From Desulfuromonadales bacterium (GTDB lineage: Bacteria; Desulfobacterota; Desulfuromonadia; Desulfuromonadales; JACZKF01), in contig JACZKF010000511.1 of the NCBI GenBank assembly GCA_014860175.1, forward strand, positions 1 through 20,683: a stretch of DNA of 20,683 nucleotides. The letters are read 5' to 3'. How positions within the stretch are numbered: the stretch's first letter is position 1; each line of letters begins with the position of its first letter. The position numbers were made by a program, and so were the translations under genes. A model generated the notes under the pieces. That model saw only the letters and a program-made list of their open reading frames with translations, was not told the origin of the DNA and searched no databases. Shown here in pieces: positions 12,531 to 20,683 of the stretch.

Positions 12531-13655
12531 ATGGCTTTACAAGTATCCATTCTTCATATATTCGGCCGCATGGTGCGTGGGGGGGCAGAGATGCGGACCT
12601 TGGAGATCATGCGGTATATGGACCGCAGCCGCTTCCGGTTCTGCTTCGTGGCTCTGTCTGGCCTTCCTGGCGAACTGGACGAGGAGATCCGGTCGCTTGG
12701 CGGTGAGGTCTTCCACCTGCAGCTAAGATCTGCCTGCTTCCCCTGGAGATTCAAGGAACTCATTCGACGCGAAAAGATCACCGCGGTGCATTCCCACGTT
12801 CATCTCTTCTCCGGATTCCTACTCGCCCTGGCCAGAAGTGAGAAGGTCCCTGTACGCATTGCCCATTTCCGCAGCATGCGGGACGGAACTCGGACCGGCA
12901 TTCGTAGACGATGCCAGAATCAACTCATGCGCTACTGGACTGACCAGCACGCGACGAACATTCTGGCAGTTTGCGAAGGTGCCATGGCAACAGCCTGGGA
13001 TCCGACCTGGCGAGGCGATCCTCGCTGCGAGGTGATTTACAATGGACTCGATCTCGCACCGTTCGGAAAGCCCCAAGACCGGGAAGGAGTACGCCGAGAG
13101 TTTGGGCTGTCCCCTTCCTCCCGTCTCTGCATTCACGTCGGTCGCATGGTCGAAGCGAAAAACCATCCCCGTCTCATCGCAATTTTCCGCCATCTCTCCC
13201 GTGAGATCGACGATTCGGTCTTGCTTCTGGTCGGACGCGGCGAGAGGGGACCGGAAGATCGGCTGCGACAGATGGTTCGCGAATTCGGACTCGGCGAACG
13301 GGTCATCTTCGCCGGCGAGCGGACGGACGTCCCGCGCCTGCTGAAAGCTTCGGATCTGCTCCTCTTCCCCTCCCTGTGGGAAGGATTGCCCGGGATCATC
13401 CTGGAGTGCTGTGCGGCGGGGCTGCCGGCCTTGGCGACCGACCTGCCAGGGATTCGCGAGATCCAGGCCTGGTTTCCCGATCTGGTTGAGGTTTTGTCGC
13501 TGCAGAGCGCGGACGAGGGGTGGGCTGCAGCCGCTGCCGCGCTTCTGCAGTCGCCGAAGCCACGGGCTTACTCCGTCCCCGATCTCTTCCAAGGGACTCC
13601 GTTTCGCCTGGAAGTTGCAGGGGAGCGCCTGTCCCGAATCTGGGTGAACAGATGA
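12531..13655 (+). CDS. GT4 family glycosyltransferase (first of three)
   Basis: This protein of about 374 residues has the GT-B fold of family GT4 (Pfam Glycos_transf_1). The N-terminal half opens with ILHIFGRMVRGGAEMRTLEI, the acceptor-side glycine motif of GT4 enzymes. It continues with HSHVHLFSGFL (~85-95) and VIYNGLDLAPF near 170. The C-terminal half has IHVGRMVEAKNHPRLI and VIFAGERTDVPRLLKASDLLLFPSLWEGLPGI split over the donor site, with the E-x7-E pair at E284 and E292. It would move an activated sugar to a lipid-linked glycan at the inner face of the membrane. ATG 12531 is preferred over TTG 12525 because GAAGGA (12516-12521) is better spaced. Its stop overlaps the next start (ATGATG). 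The sugar and linkage are not predictable. Confidence 0.88.
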   Translation: MALQVSILHIFGRMVRGGAEMRTLEIMRYMDRSRFRFCFVALSGLPGELDEEIRSLGGEVFHLQLRSACFPWRFKELIRREKITAVHSHVHLFSGFLLALARSEKVPVRIAHFRSMRDGTRTGIRRRCQNQLMRYWTDQHATNILAVCEGAMATAWDPTWRGDPRCEVIYNGLDLAPFGKPQDREGVRREFGLSPSSRLCIHVGRMVEAKNHPRLIAIFRHLSREIDDSVLLLVGRGERGPEDRLRQMVREFGLGERVIFAGERTDVPRLLKASDLLLFPSLWEGLPGIILECCAAGLPALATDLPGIREIQAWFPDLVEVLSLQSADEGWAAAAAALLQSPKPRAYSVPDLFQGTPFRLEVAGERLSRIWVNR

Positions 13656-15055
13656 TGTCCGGCCGCCAGTACCTGCAATCATTCGGCCTTGTATTCTACG
13701 CCGCCACCGGCTTGTTCCTCTTTGTTTTCACCAATCCTCTGAGCGGCCTCGATCTCTACCCGATCTGTGTCGCCAGCACCGGCTTTCTCGCTTTGGCACT
13801 GGCCTACACGCATTGGACGCGGGAGCGTCGGATATGGTCCATCTCCGGGGTTTATCTCGTCGTTTTTTCACTTTTTCACTGCGGACTGGTGCTGGTGTTC
13901 GCGCTGCGGATGGAGATCGGAACTGAGTTCGTCAGCTATTTGAATAAATGGCTCTACAGCGTAGATACCAAAACCGCAATCATCCTGGTGATGCTGGCCG
14001 TTTGTTCGTACCAGTTCGGGGTGACTCTCTCCAGCTTCTGGGGGCAGAACTCAACGCCCCCCACGGATAACCCAGCAAAGCGGGTCATCCCGGTGATCGG
14101 GTTTATTCTGGTGGCGTCTTCCTTTGCTGTCTGGGCCGCGATGGTCGTCCTTCATGGTGGGATCGGGCTCTTCGGCGGATCCTATTCCGAATACCGGGAA
14201 TCGACCCCAGGCTCTCTAAACGGGTGGCTCTACTTTTTCATCGGGGTGGGGCTAGTTTACCTGGCTATCTCCCCGGCGTGCCGATGGCGGCGGCTGGGGC
14301 TGGCGATCTTTGCGCTGTTTTCCGTGCTTGCGATGGGGCTTGGGTTGAGGGGCGAAGTGCTATTCCCAACCTTTTCCGCCCTTGCCGTTTACGGGATGAA
14401 AAAGTATCCGATCAGCATCACAAAAGCGGCCCTCCTTGCCTTTGTACTCCTTACCACCATAGCCGCGGTGCGGCAGATGCGGCAGGTCGGATTTCTCGAA
14501 TATCAATTTTCCCTTGCTGCCTTGGCTCCTGCCAACGCGCTAGCGGAAATGGGGGCTTCGATCCGGCCGGTAATGGAAGTCGTCTCCTGGGTCCGCGCTG
14601 GCGACGAGTTCATGCAGGGGAGGAGTTACTGGGCCCCCATCGACCGGGTGCTGGTTTACCTTGTCCCAGGGTGGGAACGGCCGCCTTTGCAGGAAGATGA
14701 CCGGATTCTCGGCCAGACGATCGGCCGGCGGGCCGGCGCCGTCGGTTTTTCCACCATTGCCGAGGCTTACTACAACTTCGGCCGATGGGGGGTAGCGGCC
14801 TACATGTTCTTGCTAGGTCTGCTCTTCGGCCGCATGGAGCAGTGGCCCCCCGACCCCCACCGGCAATTGGCGGCCGGGGTGGTGCTTTTTCTCTTTATGA
14901 TCCAGATCAGGAACACCTTTATCTTCGTCCCCGTCAGTCTGGTCATCGGTCTGGTTCTGGTTTACATCACTTCCCTCATCGGCAAATCTGTCGCTGCCGG
15001 AGAAGCAAGGAGAACTTCTGATGGAACTGCTCTTCGCCCACGATCACCGATTTAG
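13652..15055 (+). CDS. wzy: O-antigen/polysaccharide polymerase, Wzy type
   Basis: This is a hydrophobic protein of 467 residues with about ten to twelve predicted membrane spans and a large periplasmic loop in the C-terminal half. The frame is open from 13520, but the natural start is ATG 13652, which overlaps the stop of the glycosyltransferase. The segment with RSYWAPIDRVLVYLVPG, RPPLQEDD and TIGRRAGAVGFSTIAEAYYNFG looks like the oligosaccharide repeat-unit polymerases of the PF14296 type. RGEVLFPTF in an earlier loop gives further charged residues of the kind needed for catalysis. It would join lipid-linked repeat units in the periplasm after Wzx flips them. The C-terminus overlaps the next gene by 35 bases in another frame. 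Wzy proteins diverge fast, so the family call is less certain than the role. Confidence 0.8.
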   Translation: MMSGRQYLQSFGLVFYAATGLFLFVFTNPLSGLDLYPICVASTGFLALALAYTHWTRERRIWSISGVYLVVFSLFHCGLVLVFALRMEIGTEFVSYLNKWLYSVDTKTAIILVMLAVCSYQFGVTLSSFWGQNSTPPTDNPAKRVIPVIGFILVASSFAVWAAMVVLHGGIGLFGGSYSEYRESTPGSLNGWLYFFIGVGLVYLAISPACRWRRLGLAIFALFSVLAMGLGLRGEVLFPTFSALAVYGMKKYPISITKAALLAFVLLTTIAAVRQMRQVGFLEYQFSLAALAPANALAEMGASIRPVMEVVSWVRAGDEFMQGRSYWAPIDRVLVYLVPGWERPPLQEDDRILGQTIGRRAGAVGFSTIAEAYYNFGRWGVAAYMFLLGLLFGRMEQWPPDPHRQLAAGVVLFLFMIQIRNTFIFVPVSLVIGLVLVYITSLIGKSVAAGEARRTSDGTALRPRSPI

Positions 15056-16235
15056 CCGGGCGCCTGACGGAGAGGTCCTTACGGATAACGAAAACGGTTC
15101 CGGGTACCCTTTCTTTCAAAGGTATCTGGGGGTATTCGACCGGGTGTCGGTCATCGGGCGGATCGGAGAGGCGACCTGCCGCCGCGGTTACAACGTGACC
15201 GGCGCCGGGGTCGGCTTTCTCCCGCTCCCCTTTTTCCATGGACCCAGTCAGTATCTACGGCAGTACTTCCCCCTGCGTAAGCGATTGGAGGAGATCGTCG
15301 CCAGCAAAGCCGGCGCCGCGTTTATCGTCAGGAGCCCCGGGACGATCAGTTCCATGCTGATCGGTATTCTGAAGAGGAGGGGAATTCCCTTCGGGATGGA
15401 AGTCGTCTCCGACCCCTACGATGTTTTTGCCCCAGGGGCGATCCGGACGCCGTTGCGCCCGCTGTTCCGAAGATGGTTTGCCGCCATGCTCAGAGGTCAG
15501 TGTGCCGATGCGGATGTCATCTCCTATGTCACGGAGCGAGTCCTGCAGGCCCGCTACCCGGCCGTCCGGGCCATTTTCACGACTCACTACTCGAGCATTT
15601 GCCTCGGCGACGAGGCCTATGTCGAAGCGCCCCGTACGATCACGGGAAAACAGCGCCACGTTCTGGTGTCGGTTGGGACGATGGACCAGATGTACAAGGC
15701 CCAGGACGTACTGGTCGAGTCGGTGGGCCACTGCATCCGCCAGGGACTCGACCTACGGCTGGCGCTGGTGGGGGACGGCATCTTGCGCGGTTATCTCCAA
15801 CGGAAAGTGGCTTCCCTCGACTTGCAGGAGAGGGTCATCTTTGTCGGGCGGCTCCCCTCCGGGATGGCGGTTCGGGAACAACTTGATGCTGCTGATCTTT
15901 TCGTGCTCCCCTCCAAAGGGGAAGGTCTGCCGAGGGCGATGATCGAAGCCATGGCGCGTGCGCTCCCCTGCCTGGGTTCTACCGCCAGCGGTATTCCCGA
16001 GCTTCTTCCAGCCGATGATCTCGTGCCGCCCGGTGACAGCCTGGCCCTGGCCGCGAAGATCCGGGATGTCCTGGCGGCACCCGATCGGATGACCGGGATG
16101 TCGGCCCGAAATCTGGAGCGCTCGAAAAGCTACCGTAATGAGTTACTGCAGGGGAGGAGGGTCGAGTTCTACCAGAAGGTGAAGGAAATTACCCAGGCCC
16201 ATCGATCTGCCGAGGCGCTGCCATGCCCAAGATAG
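15021..16235 (+). CDS. GT4 family glycosyltransferase (second of three)
   Basis: This GT-B glycosyltransferase is 404 residues long. The N-terminal acceptor domain is divergent: MELLFAHDHRF, and a run with SDPYDVFAPGAI near residues 133-144. The C-terminal domain is canonical, with VLVSVGTMDQMYKAQDVLVES, LALVGDGILRGYL, VIFVGRLPSG, and EGLPRAMIE carrying E301 and E309 of the E-x7-E motif. The start has AAGGAG (15007-15012) eight bases upstream and lies inside the end of the wzy gene. The protein has no membrane span, so it should act on the cytoplasmic face. The sugar is unknown. Confidence 0.87.
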   Translation: MELLFAHDHRFSRAPDGEVLTDNENGSGYPFFQRYLGVFDRVSVIGRIGEATCRRGYNVTGAGVGFLPLPFFHGPSQYLRQYFPLRKRLEEIVASKAGAAFIVRSPGTISSMLIGILKRRGIPFGMEVVSDPYDVFAPGAIRTPLRPLFRRWFAAMLRGQCADADVISYVTERVLQARYPAVRAIFTTHYSSICLGDEAYVEAPRTITGKQRHVLVSVGTMDQMYKAQDVLVESVGHCIRQGLDLRLALVGDGILRGYLQRKVASLDLQERVIFVGRLPSGMAVREQLDAADLFVLPSKGEGLPRAMIEAMARALPCLGSTASGIPELLPADDLVPPGDSLALAAKIRDVLAAPDRMTGMSARNLERSKSYRNELLQGRRVEFYQKVKEITQAHRSAEALPCPR

Positions 16236-17356
16236 CCATCATTGGAAGTCTGGCCGAGTCGCTGATCGGGTTTCGGGGGCCGCTGATCCGGGAGATGGTG
16301 GTCCTCGAGCATGAGGTGATAGCCTGCGCGCCGCAGGCTTCGGAGATGGTCCGAAACGAACTTCTTCGCCTCGGCGCTCAGTATGTCGATCTCCCCCTCC
16401 AGCGGACAGGGACCAATCCATTAGCCGACCTGAACGCCCTGTGGCATCTCATCCGTTTCTTCCAGACCTGGAAACCCGACATCATCTTCTCCTACACCAT
16501 CAAGCCGGTTATCTACGGTTCGATCGCCGCGGCGATCGCCAAGGTGCCTTTCATCTCCTCGATGATCACGGGACTTGGCTATCTCGCCGCCGAAGAGGGA
16601 GAAAAGGAGCAGCGATGGCTGAAGAGCCTTATCCGCCAGCTCTACGCCTGTGGTCTCCGGCGAAACCAGGTCATCTTCTTCCAGAACAATGACGATCGGG
16701 ATTTTCTTGAGAAGATGGGACTGCTGCGGGAGAACAGAAGCGCCACCGTGGTGGTCAACGGGTCCGGGGTCGATCTCGAGTATTATGGGGAGCGGCCGCT
16801 GCCGCAAGAGATCAGTTTTCTGATGATTGCCAGACTGGTTCTCGACAAGGGGATCAAAGAATATCTCGAAGCGGCCACAGTGATCAAGAAGCGATACCCG
16901 CACGTACGGTTCGGTATCGTCGGTTTCGCCGATGCCAATCCCAGATCGATTCGCGAAGAGGACCTCCAGGTGTATATCGAGGCCGGTATCATCGAGTTCT
17001 ACGGAAGGCAGGCCGACGTGCGGCCGTATATCGAGAATGCCTCTGTCTACGTCTTGCCGAGCTACCGGGAAGGGACCCCGAGAACCGTCCTCGAAGCGAT
17101 GTCGATGGGAAGGCCGGTGATCACCACCGACGCGCCCGGCTGCCGGGAAACGGTACGGGAGGGTTTTAACGGCTACCTGGTGCCGGTCAGGGACACTCGT
17201 CGTCTGGCCGAAGCGATGGAATCCTTTATCACCAACCCAGCAAAGATCACCGCACTAGGGCGGAACGGTCGCCAATTAGCGATGGACAAGTATGACGTCA
17301 GAAAAATCAATCGCGTGATCCTGTACAACCTCGGGCTGGTTCGGAATGTCGGATAG
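16223..17356 (+). CDS. GT4 family glycosyltransferase (third of three), PglA/WbpX-like
   Basis: This protein is 377 residues. The N-terminal part, with KIAIIGSLAESLIGFRGPLIREM, WKPDIIFSYTIKPVIYGS (~87-104) and SSMITGLGYLA, is typical of the subgroup that adds an N-acetylhexosamine to a short undecaprenyl-diphosphate sugar (PglA/WbpX-like enzymes). The donor half holds SFLMIARLVLDKGIKEYLEA, VYVLPSYREGTPRTVLEAMSMGRPVI with E283 and E291, and a final TDAPGCRETV. GAGG seven bases before ATG 16223 supports the start, 13 bases inside the previous gene. In such pathways it usually adds the second sugar; that role is inferred from the subgroup, not shown. It overlaps wzx by 11 bases. Confidence 0.87.
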   Translation: MPKIAIIGSLAESLIGFRGPLIREMVVLEHEVIACAPQASEMVRNELLRLGAQYVDLPLQRTGTNPLADLNALWHLIRFFQTWKPDIIFSYTIKPVIYGSIAAAIAKVPFISSMITGLGYLAAEEGEKEQRWLKSLIRQLYACGLRRNQVIFFQNNDDRDFLEKMGLLRENRSATVVVNGSGVDLEYYGERPLPQEISFLMIARLVLDKGIKEYLEAATVIKKRYPHVRFGIVGFADANPRSIREEDLQVYIEAGIIEFYGRQADVRPYIENASVYVLPSYREGTPRTVLEAMSMGRPVITTDAPGCRETVREGFNGYLVPVRDTRRLAEAMESFITNPAKITALGRNGRQLAMDKYDVRKINRVILYNLGLVRNVG

Positions 17357-18896
17357 CGGAAAAAAAGCCAAGAAGTACCTGATCGTCAACGTCATGACCA
17401 ACATTCTGGCGGTCATGTCCAATTCTCTGGTCGCCCTCTGGATGACCCCTTTCCTGATCCGGAGTCTCGGTTTGGCCGTTTTCGGCATGGTTCCGCTGGT
17501 TTCTTCCATTGCCAACTATCTGAGCATTTTCAACCTTACCGTCTCCGGGGCCGTCGGTCGGTTTGTCGCCCTTCATCTCGATCGGAATGAAAACGAGAAG
17601 GGGAACATCTACTTCAACAGTTCCATCTTTGGCCTGATCGGCATAGGGCTCCTCGTGGCCATTCCCGCCGCCGCGGCGATCCGCTTCCTACCGGAGATCA
17701 TCCAGGTCCCTGAAGGATACGAGGCCGACTTTTCCATTCTGATTCTGCTGGCCATCGTCGCTTCCTTTGTCGGAGCGATCACCAGTTCGTTCCAGGTCAG
17801 CACCTTTGTCACGCACCGGTTCTTTGTCTTTAACTCGGCGAAAATCGCCAGCCGGCTCCTGCAGGTCGCGCTGATTCTTCTTCTTTTTCATTTGTTCAGC
17901 CCGTCGCTCCCGATGGTCGGGCTTTCCCTTCTCGGCATGACTGCTTTTCTCCTGGGAGCTTTAATCGTCATCAGTGGCAAACTGCTGCCGCAGCTGACCG
18001 TTCATCCGCGCTACTTCCGCTGGCCGGCCTTTCGAGAGATGGGGGGGATGGGTTCTTGGATCGTCATCGATCAGTTGGGGACACTGCTGTATTTGAATTC
18101 CGATCTGATTATCATCAACTTTTTCCTCGGCCCCGAAGCTGTCGGCCGATACGCACCCATTTTGCAACTGGTCATGCTGATGCGCGTCCTGGCTCCGGCA
18201 GTTTCGGGTGTCTTCGCCCCGGTCGCCATTGAGTACATCGCCCGCGACGAGTTGGGGAAGCTCGCCGGTCATACCCAGACCGCCATAAAGTTCATGGGTC
18301 TACTCCTGGCACTTCCGGCCGGCCTGCTCTGCGGCCTGGCGGCTCCCTTTTTGACCCTTTGGCTTGGCCCCTCCTTTGCCGAGCTAGCCCCTCTGCTCTG
18401 GCTTTTGCTTCTCCCCCAGGTCCTTTTCCTGGCCGTCAACCCTCTTTACAATATCAACCGGGGGATGAACAAGGTGCGGACGCCGGCTCTGGTCACGGTT
18501 GCCGGCGGTGTGCTGAACATCATCCTCGCTCTATTTTTCATCGGCATTCTCGATCTGGGATTGTTCGGCATGGCGCTCGCCTCGGTGCTCTCCTTCGCCC
18601 TGCGCAGCGTCTGCTTTCTGCCGCTCTACACCGCCAACTGCCTCGGACTGTCTGGTACTCACTTTTTCCGTTCGATGCCGATCAGCCTTATCGCGGTCAG
18701 TTTCGTCGCCATCGCCACCTTCTGGCTGCAGCAGTTTTACCCGATCATCAATTTTGCCCAAATGTTTCTGGTGAGCAGTGCAGTCGGGTTGCTGTTCGGC
18801 GGCGGGGTCTATGTTCTTGCTTTGAATCGGGGGGAACGGGAGCTGGTCTTGTCTCTCCTCGGGGTGAAGAAGAAAATCGTCGGGGTCGGTGCCTGA
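17346..18896 (+). CDS. wzx: Polysaccharide repeat-unit flippase, Wzx type
   Basis: This is a membrane protein of 516 residues with about 12 to 14 predicted spans, the size of the polysaccharide-transport (PST) branch of the MOP/MATE superfamily. The N-terminus, with basic residues SGKKAKKYLIVN followed by hydrophobic stretches, and the conserved-looking SLVALWMTPFLIRSLG loop fit. The middle has WIVIDQLGTLLYLNSDLIIINFFLGPEAVGRYA (~240-275), a very typical flippase segment. It would move undecaprenyl-linked repeat units to the periplasm for Wzy. The ATG lies 11 bases inside the upstream glycosyltransferase gene and has no strong ribosome site, so translational coupling is likely. The next gene begins one base after its stop (or overlaps it, depending on the start). 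Confidence 0.88.
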   Translation: MSDSGKKAKKYLIVNVMTNILAVMSNSLVALWMTPFLIRSLGLAVFGMVPLVSSIANYLSIFNLTVSGAVGRFVALHLDRNENEKGNIYFNSSIFGLIGIGLLVAIPAAAAIRFLPEIIQVPEGYEADFSILILLAIVASFVGAITSSFQVSTFVTHRFFVFNSAKIASRLLQVALILLLFHLFSPSLPMVGLSLLGMTAFLLGALIVISGKLLPQLTVHPRYFRWPAFREMGGMGSWIVIDQLGTLLYLNSDLIIINFFLGPEAVGRYAPILQLVMLMRVLAPAVSGVFAPVAIEYIARDELGKLAGHTQTAIKFMGLLLALPAGLLCGLAAPFLTLWLGPSFAELAPLLWLLLLPQVLFLAVNPLYNINRGMNKVRTPALVTVAGGVLNIILALFFIGILDLGLFGMALASVLSFALRSVCFLPLYTANCLGLSGTHFFRSMPISLIAVSFVAIATFWLQQFYPIINFAQMFLVSSAVGLLFGGGVYVLALNRGERELVLSLLGVKKKIVGVGA

Positions 18897-18897
18897 A

Positions 18898-19905
18898 ATG
18901 AGTGCAATCTCGGTGATCATCCCCTTGTACAACAAACGCCCCTACATCGGCCGGTGCCTCGAATCGATTCTGAGCCAGACGGTCCCGCCGGCTGAAATCA
19001 TCGTCGTCGACGATGGCTCGAACGATGGTAGCCGGGAAGTGGTTGAAAGCTACACGAGCCCTTTGATCCGCCTTCTGGTCAAGGAGAATGGCGGCGTCTC
19101 CTCCGCTCGTAATCACGGGATCGAGCAGGCGACGGGAGAATTCGTGGCCTTCCTCGATGCGGATGACGAGTGGGAGGCAGGGTTTCTCGAGACCGTCGCC
19201 CGGTTGGCGCAGCGGTTTCCTCAATCCTCCGTATTTTCGACCGGGTATCGCCGGATTTACCGGCATACGCTTGTCGAGATCGCCGCTCTCGGCAACGGCC
19301 AGCCCGAATTCCTGATCGCCAACTATTTCACCCTGGCCCAGATCAATTCCTTTATCACCTCCTCGAATACGGCGGTGCGGAAGGAGATCTTCGCCCAGGT
19401 GGGGCTATTTGCCGAAGGGGCTAAATACAGTGAGGATCAGGAAATGTGGGTCCGGCTGGCACTTCGTTCGCCGATCGCTTACTCGCGGCAGGTGCTGGCC
19501 ACCTACTACTGCAATGAAGGGGGAGGACTAGGACCAAAACCGGACAGGAACACGCTGGAGCCGCCCATCGTCGTGCAGACGCTGCGCCGTATCATCGAGG
19601 CCGAACCGGTCCAGTCCGTGCAGAAAAAGGAGCTGATCGGTCTCCTCAACAAGAAGATCTACGAGCGGTTCCAAGGGGTCGCGTACCTATACCCGGGTCG
19701 GCAGAGCCGGCGATTTCTCGCTGACAACCTCATCCTCTCTGCCGGAACCCCACAGTACTGTCTGTTGCTCTGGGCCGTCTCCTGGCTGCCGGCTAAGACG
19801 TTCTACTTCCTTGGCAAAATCTGGAAATCGAGGCATCTGCGAAGGGTTCAACGATTTATGAGCAGGAAGCATTTTGATATCGTTTACCGCCAACCGATCG
19901 GATGA
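18898..19905 (+). CDS. GT2 family glycosyltransferase
   Basis: This protein is about 335 residues and starts directly in the GT-A fold: ISVIIPLYNKRPYIGRCLES, then VVDDGSNDGS with D38 and D39 binding the nucleotide, and FLDADDEWE with the D-x-D at 87-89 that holds the metal. NGGVSSARNHGI near 64-75 is also characteristic. The C-terminal third is less conserved and has a hydrophobic patch (LLLWAVSWLPAKTFYFLG) that may touch the membrane. It would add a sugar from a nucleotide donor to the lipid-linked glycan; the sugar cannot be told. ATG 18898 is one base after the wzx stop; an in-frame GTG at 18889 is the alternative. Its stop overlaps the next start (ATGA). Confidence 0.88.
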   Translation: MSAISVIIPLYNKRPYIGRCLESILSQTVPPAEIIVVDDGSNDGSREVVESYTSPLIRLLVKENGGVSSARNHGIEQATGEFVAFLDADDEWEAGFLETVARLAQRFPQSSVFSTGYRRIYRHTLVEIAALGNGQPEFLIANYFTLAQINSFITSSNTAVRKEIFAQVGLFAEGAKYSEDQEMWVRLALRSPIAYSRQVLATYYCNEGGGLGPKPDRNTLEPPIVVQTLRRIIEAEPVQSVQKKELIGLLNKKIYERFQGVAYLYPGRQSRRFLADNLILSAGTPQYCLLLWAVSWLPAKTFYFLGKIWKSRHLRRVQRFMSRKHFDIVYRQPIG

Positions 19906-20683
19906 AATCAATGAATGCGGAATTTATTCGGGTCGACGATCCACGCTGGAAGCGGCTTTTGGGCCAGGTAAGCCATGACTTCTATCATACCCCTGAATAT
20001 CTCGAGCTTTGTGGCCGCTACGAGGACGGAGAGCCCGGAGCATTCTGGGCTGAAAGCGAAGACAGCGCCTTTCTGGTCCCGCTTCTGCGCCGCAAGATCC
20101 CCGCCTCCCTCGGGGCTCCCGATGGCTGGTGGGACCTCTACACCCCCTATGGCTACCCCTCGCCGCTGCTGACACGCCTGAGGGGGCAGGAGTCTGGGCG
20201 CTTCATGGAGGCTTTTACGACCCTCTGCCAAAAAAGCGAATGCGTCTCCGGCTTCCTCCGCCTGCACCCCCTCCTGCCACTACCCCCAGCAATGCTCAGT
20301 CTCTCCGGAACCGTCCTGCGGCACGGCGAGACGGTTTTCATCGACCTGGAGGAGGCGGAAGAGGCCGTATGGAAGGGGGTACGGGAAAACCACCGTCGGG
20401 ATATTCGGAAACTGGCGAACCGAGGGTTCATCGTCGAACTCGACGCCTGGGAGCGCCTGCCTGAATTTATCGCGCTATATCACGCGACGATGCGGCGGCT
20501 TGATGCCTCCCCATTCTATTTTTTCCCGACCGACTACTTTCGGGATCTGCGCAAAGCATTGAGGAATGATCTTCATCTCTGCACGGTGCTGACGAAGTCG
20601 GGAGAGGTCGCTTCGGCTGGGCTTTTCGTCGGCACCGACCGCATTGTCGAATACCACTTGGGGGGCACAGCCGAGGACTATCT
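19902..20683 (+). CDS. FemAB/BioF2-like (GNAT) acyltransferase, 3' truncated
   Basis: The frame is open from ATG 19902 (overlapping the previous stop) to the window end, so about 260 residues are present without a stop. An in-frame ATG at 19911 is the other possible start. The N-terminal half has FYHTPEYLELCGRYE and GWWDLYTPYGYPSPLL, the usual first motifs of FemAB-like proteins in polysaccharide clusters. The C-terminal part has WKGVRENHRRDIRKLANRGF (about residues 162-181), then MRRLDASPFYFFPTDYF and ASAGLFVG with VEYHLGGTAEDY at the cut. These are features of BioF2-like acetyltransferases (PF13480) and of the FemAB group seen with PEP-CTERM/exosortase loci. It may acylate or aminoacylate a sugar. 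The end of the gene and its neighbours are beyond the window. Confidence 0.8.
   Translation, partial: MKSMNAEFIRVDDPRWKRLLGQVSHDFYHTPEYLELCGRYEDGEPGAFWAESEDSAFLVPLLRRKIPASLGAPDGWWDLYTPYGYPSPLLTRLRGQESGRFMEAFTTLCQKSECVSGFLRLHPLLPLPPAMLSLSGTVLRHGETVFIDLEEAEEAVWKGVRENHRRDIRKLANRGFIVELDAWERLPEFIALYHATMRRLDASPFYFFPTDYFRDLRKALRNDLHLCTVLTKSGEVASAGLFVGTDRIVEYHLGGTAEDY

Noticed and set aside
13520..13651. Upstream extension of the Wzy-like gene into the glycosyltransferase
   Set aside because: The extra 44 residues are out-of-frame translation of the glycosyltransferase; ATG 13652 overlaps its stop and leads straight into the first membrane span.

Overview
The window looks like chromosomal DNA of a Gram-negative delta-proteobacterium. 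The best guess is the Desulfuromonas/Geobacter group (Desulfuromonadota). This rests on GC-rich sequence, a chemotaxis-receptor tail, and a lipoprotein of the glycine/serine-rich GCGGGG type. The assignment is by feel, since no rRNA or other marker is present.

Region 1 (1-4895) is housekeeping. It holds the end of a chemotaxis-type coiled-coil receptor and a tRNA-Cys with its own promoter and terminator. Next come a TSUP-family (TauE/SafE) anion exporter and a MEMO-family protein that look co-transcribed. Glutamyl-tRNA synthetase (gltX) follows, with a promoter that appears to sit inside the terminator of the preceding operon. Last is an unusual fusion of a phosphoribosyltransferase and a HAD-like phosphatase.

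Region 2 (4896-11293) begins with a 355-bp AT-rich gap carrying a sigma-54-like promoter candidate. Then comes a large lipoprotein (carboxypeptidase-like N-domain, PKD, Fn3-like and pectate-lyase-like beta-helix domains) and a strong terminator. A degenerate 0.5-kb stretch follows, with what looks like a frameshifted remnant of a membrane-protein gene. An MNT-fold nucleotidyltransferase-like gene overlaps a second, secreted beta-helix lyase. The two lyase domains are clear paralogs.

Region 3 (11294-20683) is a polysaccharide assembly operon of the Wzx/Wzy type, all on the + strand. It holds an AT-rich SAM methyltransferase, three GT4 glycosyltransferases, a Wzy-like polymerase, a Wzx flippase, a GT2 glycosyltransferase, and a FemAB/BioF2-type acyltransferase cut by the window end. 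From 12531 on, the genes overlap or nearly touch, which implies translational coupling.

Regions 2 and 3 together suggest one exopolysaccharide locus. Glycosyltransferases build a lipid-linked repeat, the methyltransferase and acyltransferase may decorate it, and Wzx flips it. Wzy polymerises it, and the two exported beta-helix proteins may trim or bind the polymer outside the cell. No priming glycosyltransferase, Wza/Wzc export genes, exosortase or PEP-CTERM protein is in the window; these would have to lie downstream or elsewhere. No CRISPR array, insertion sequence or phage gene was seen.
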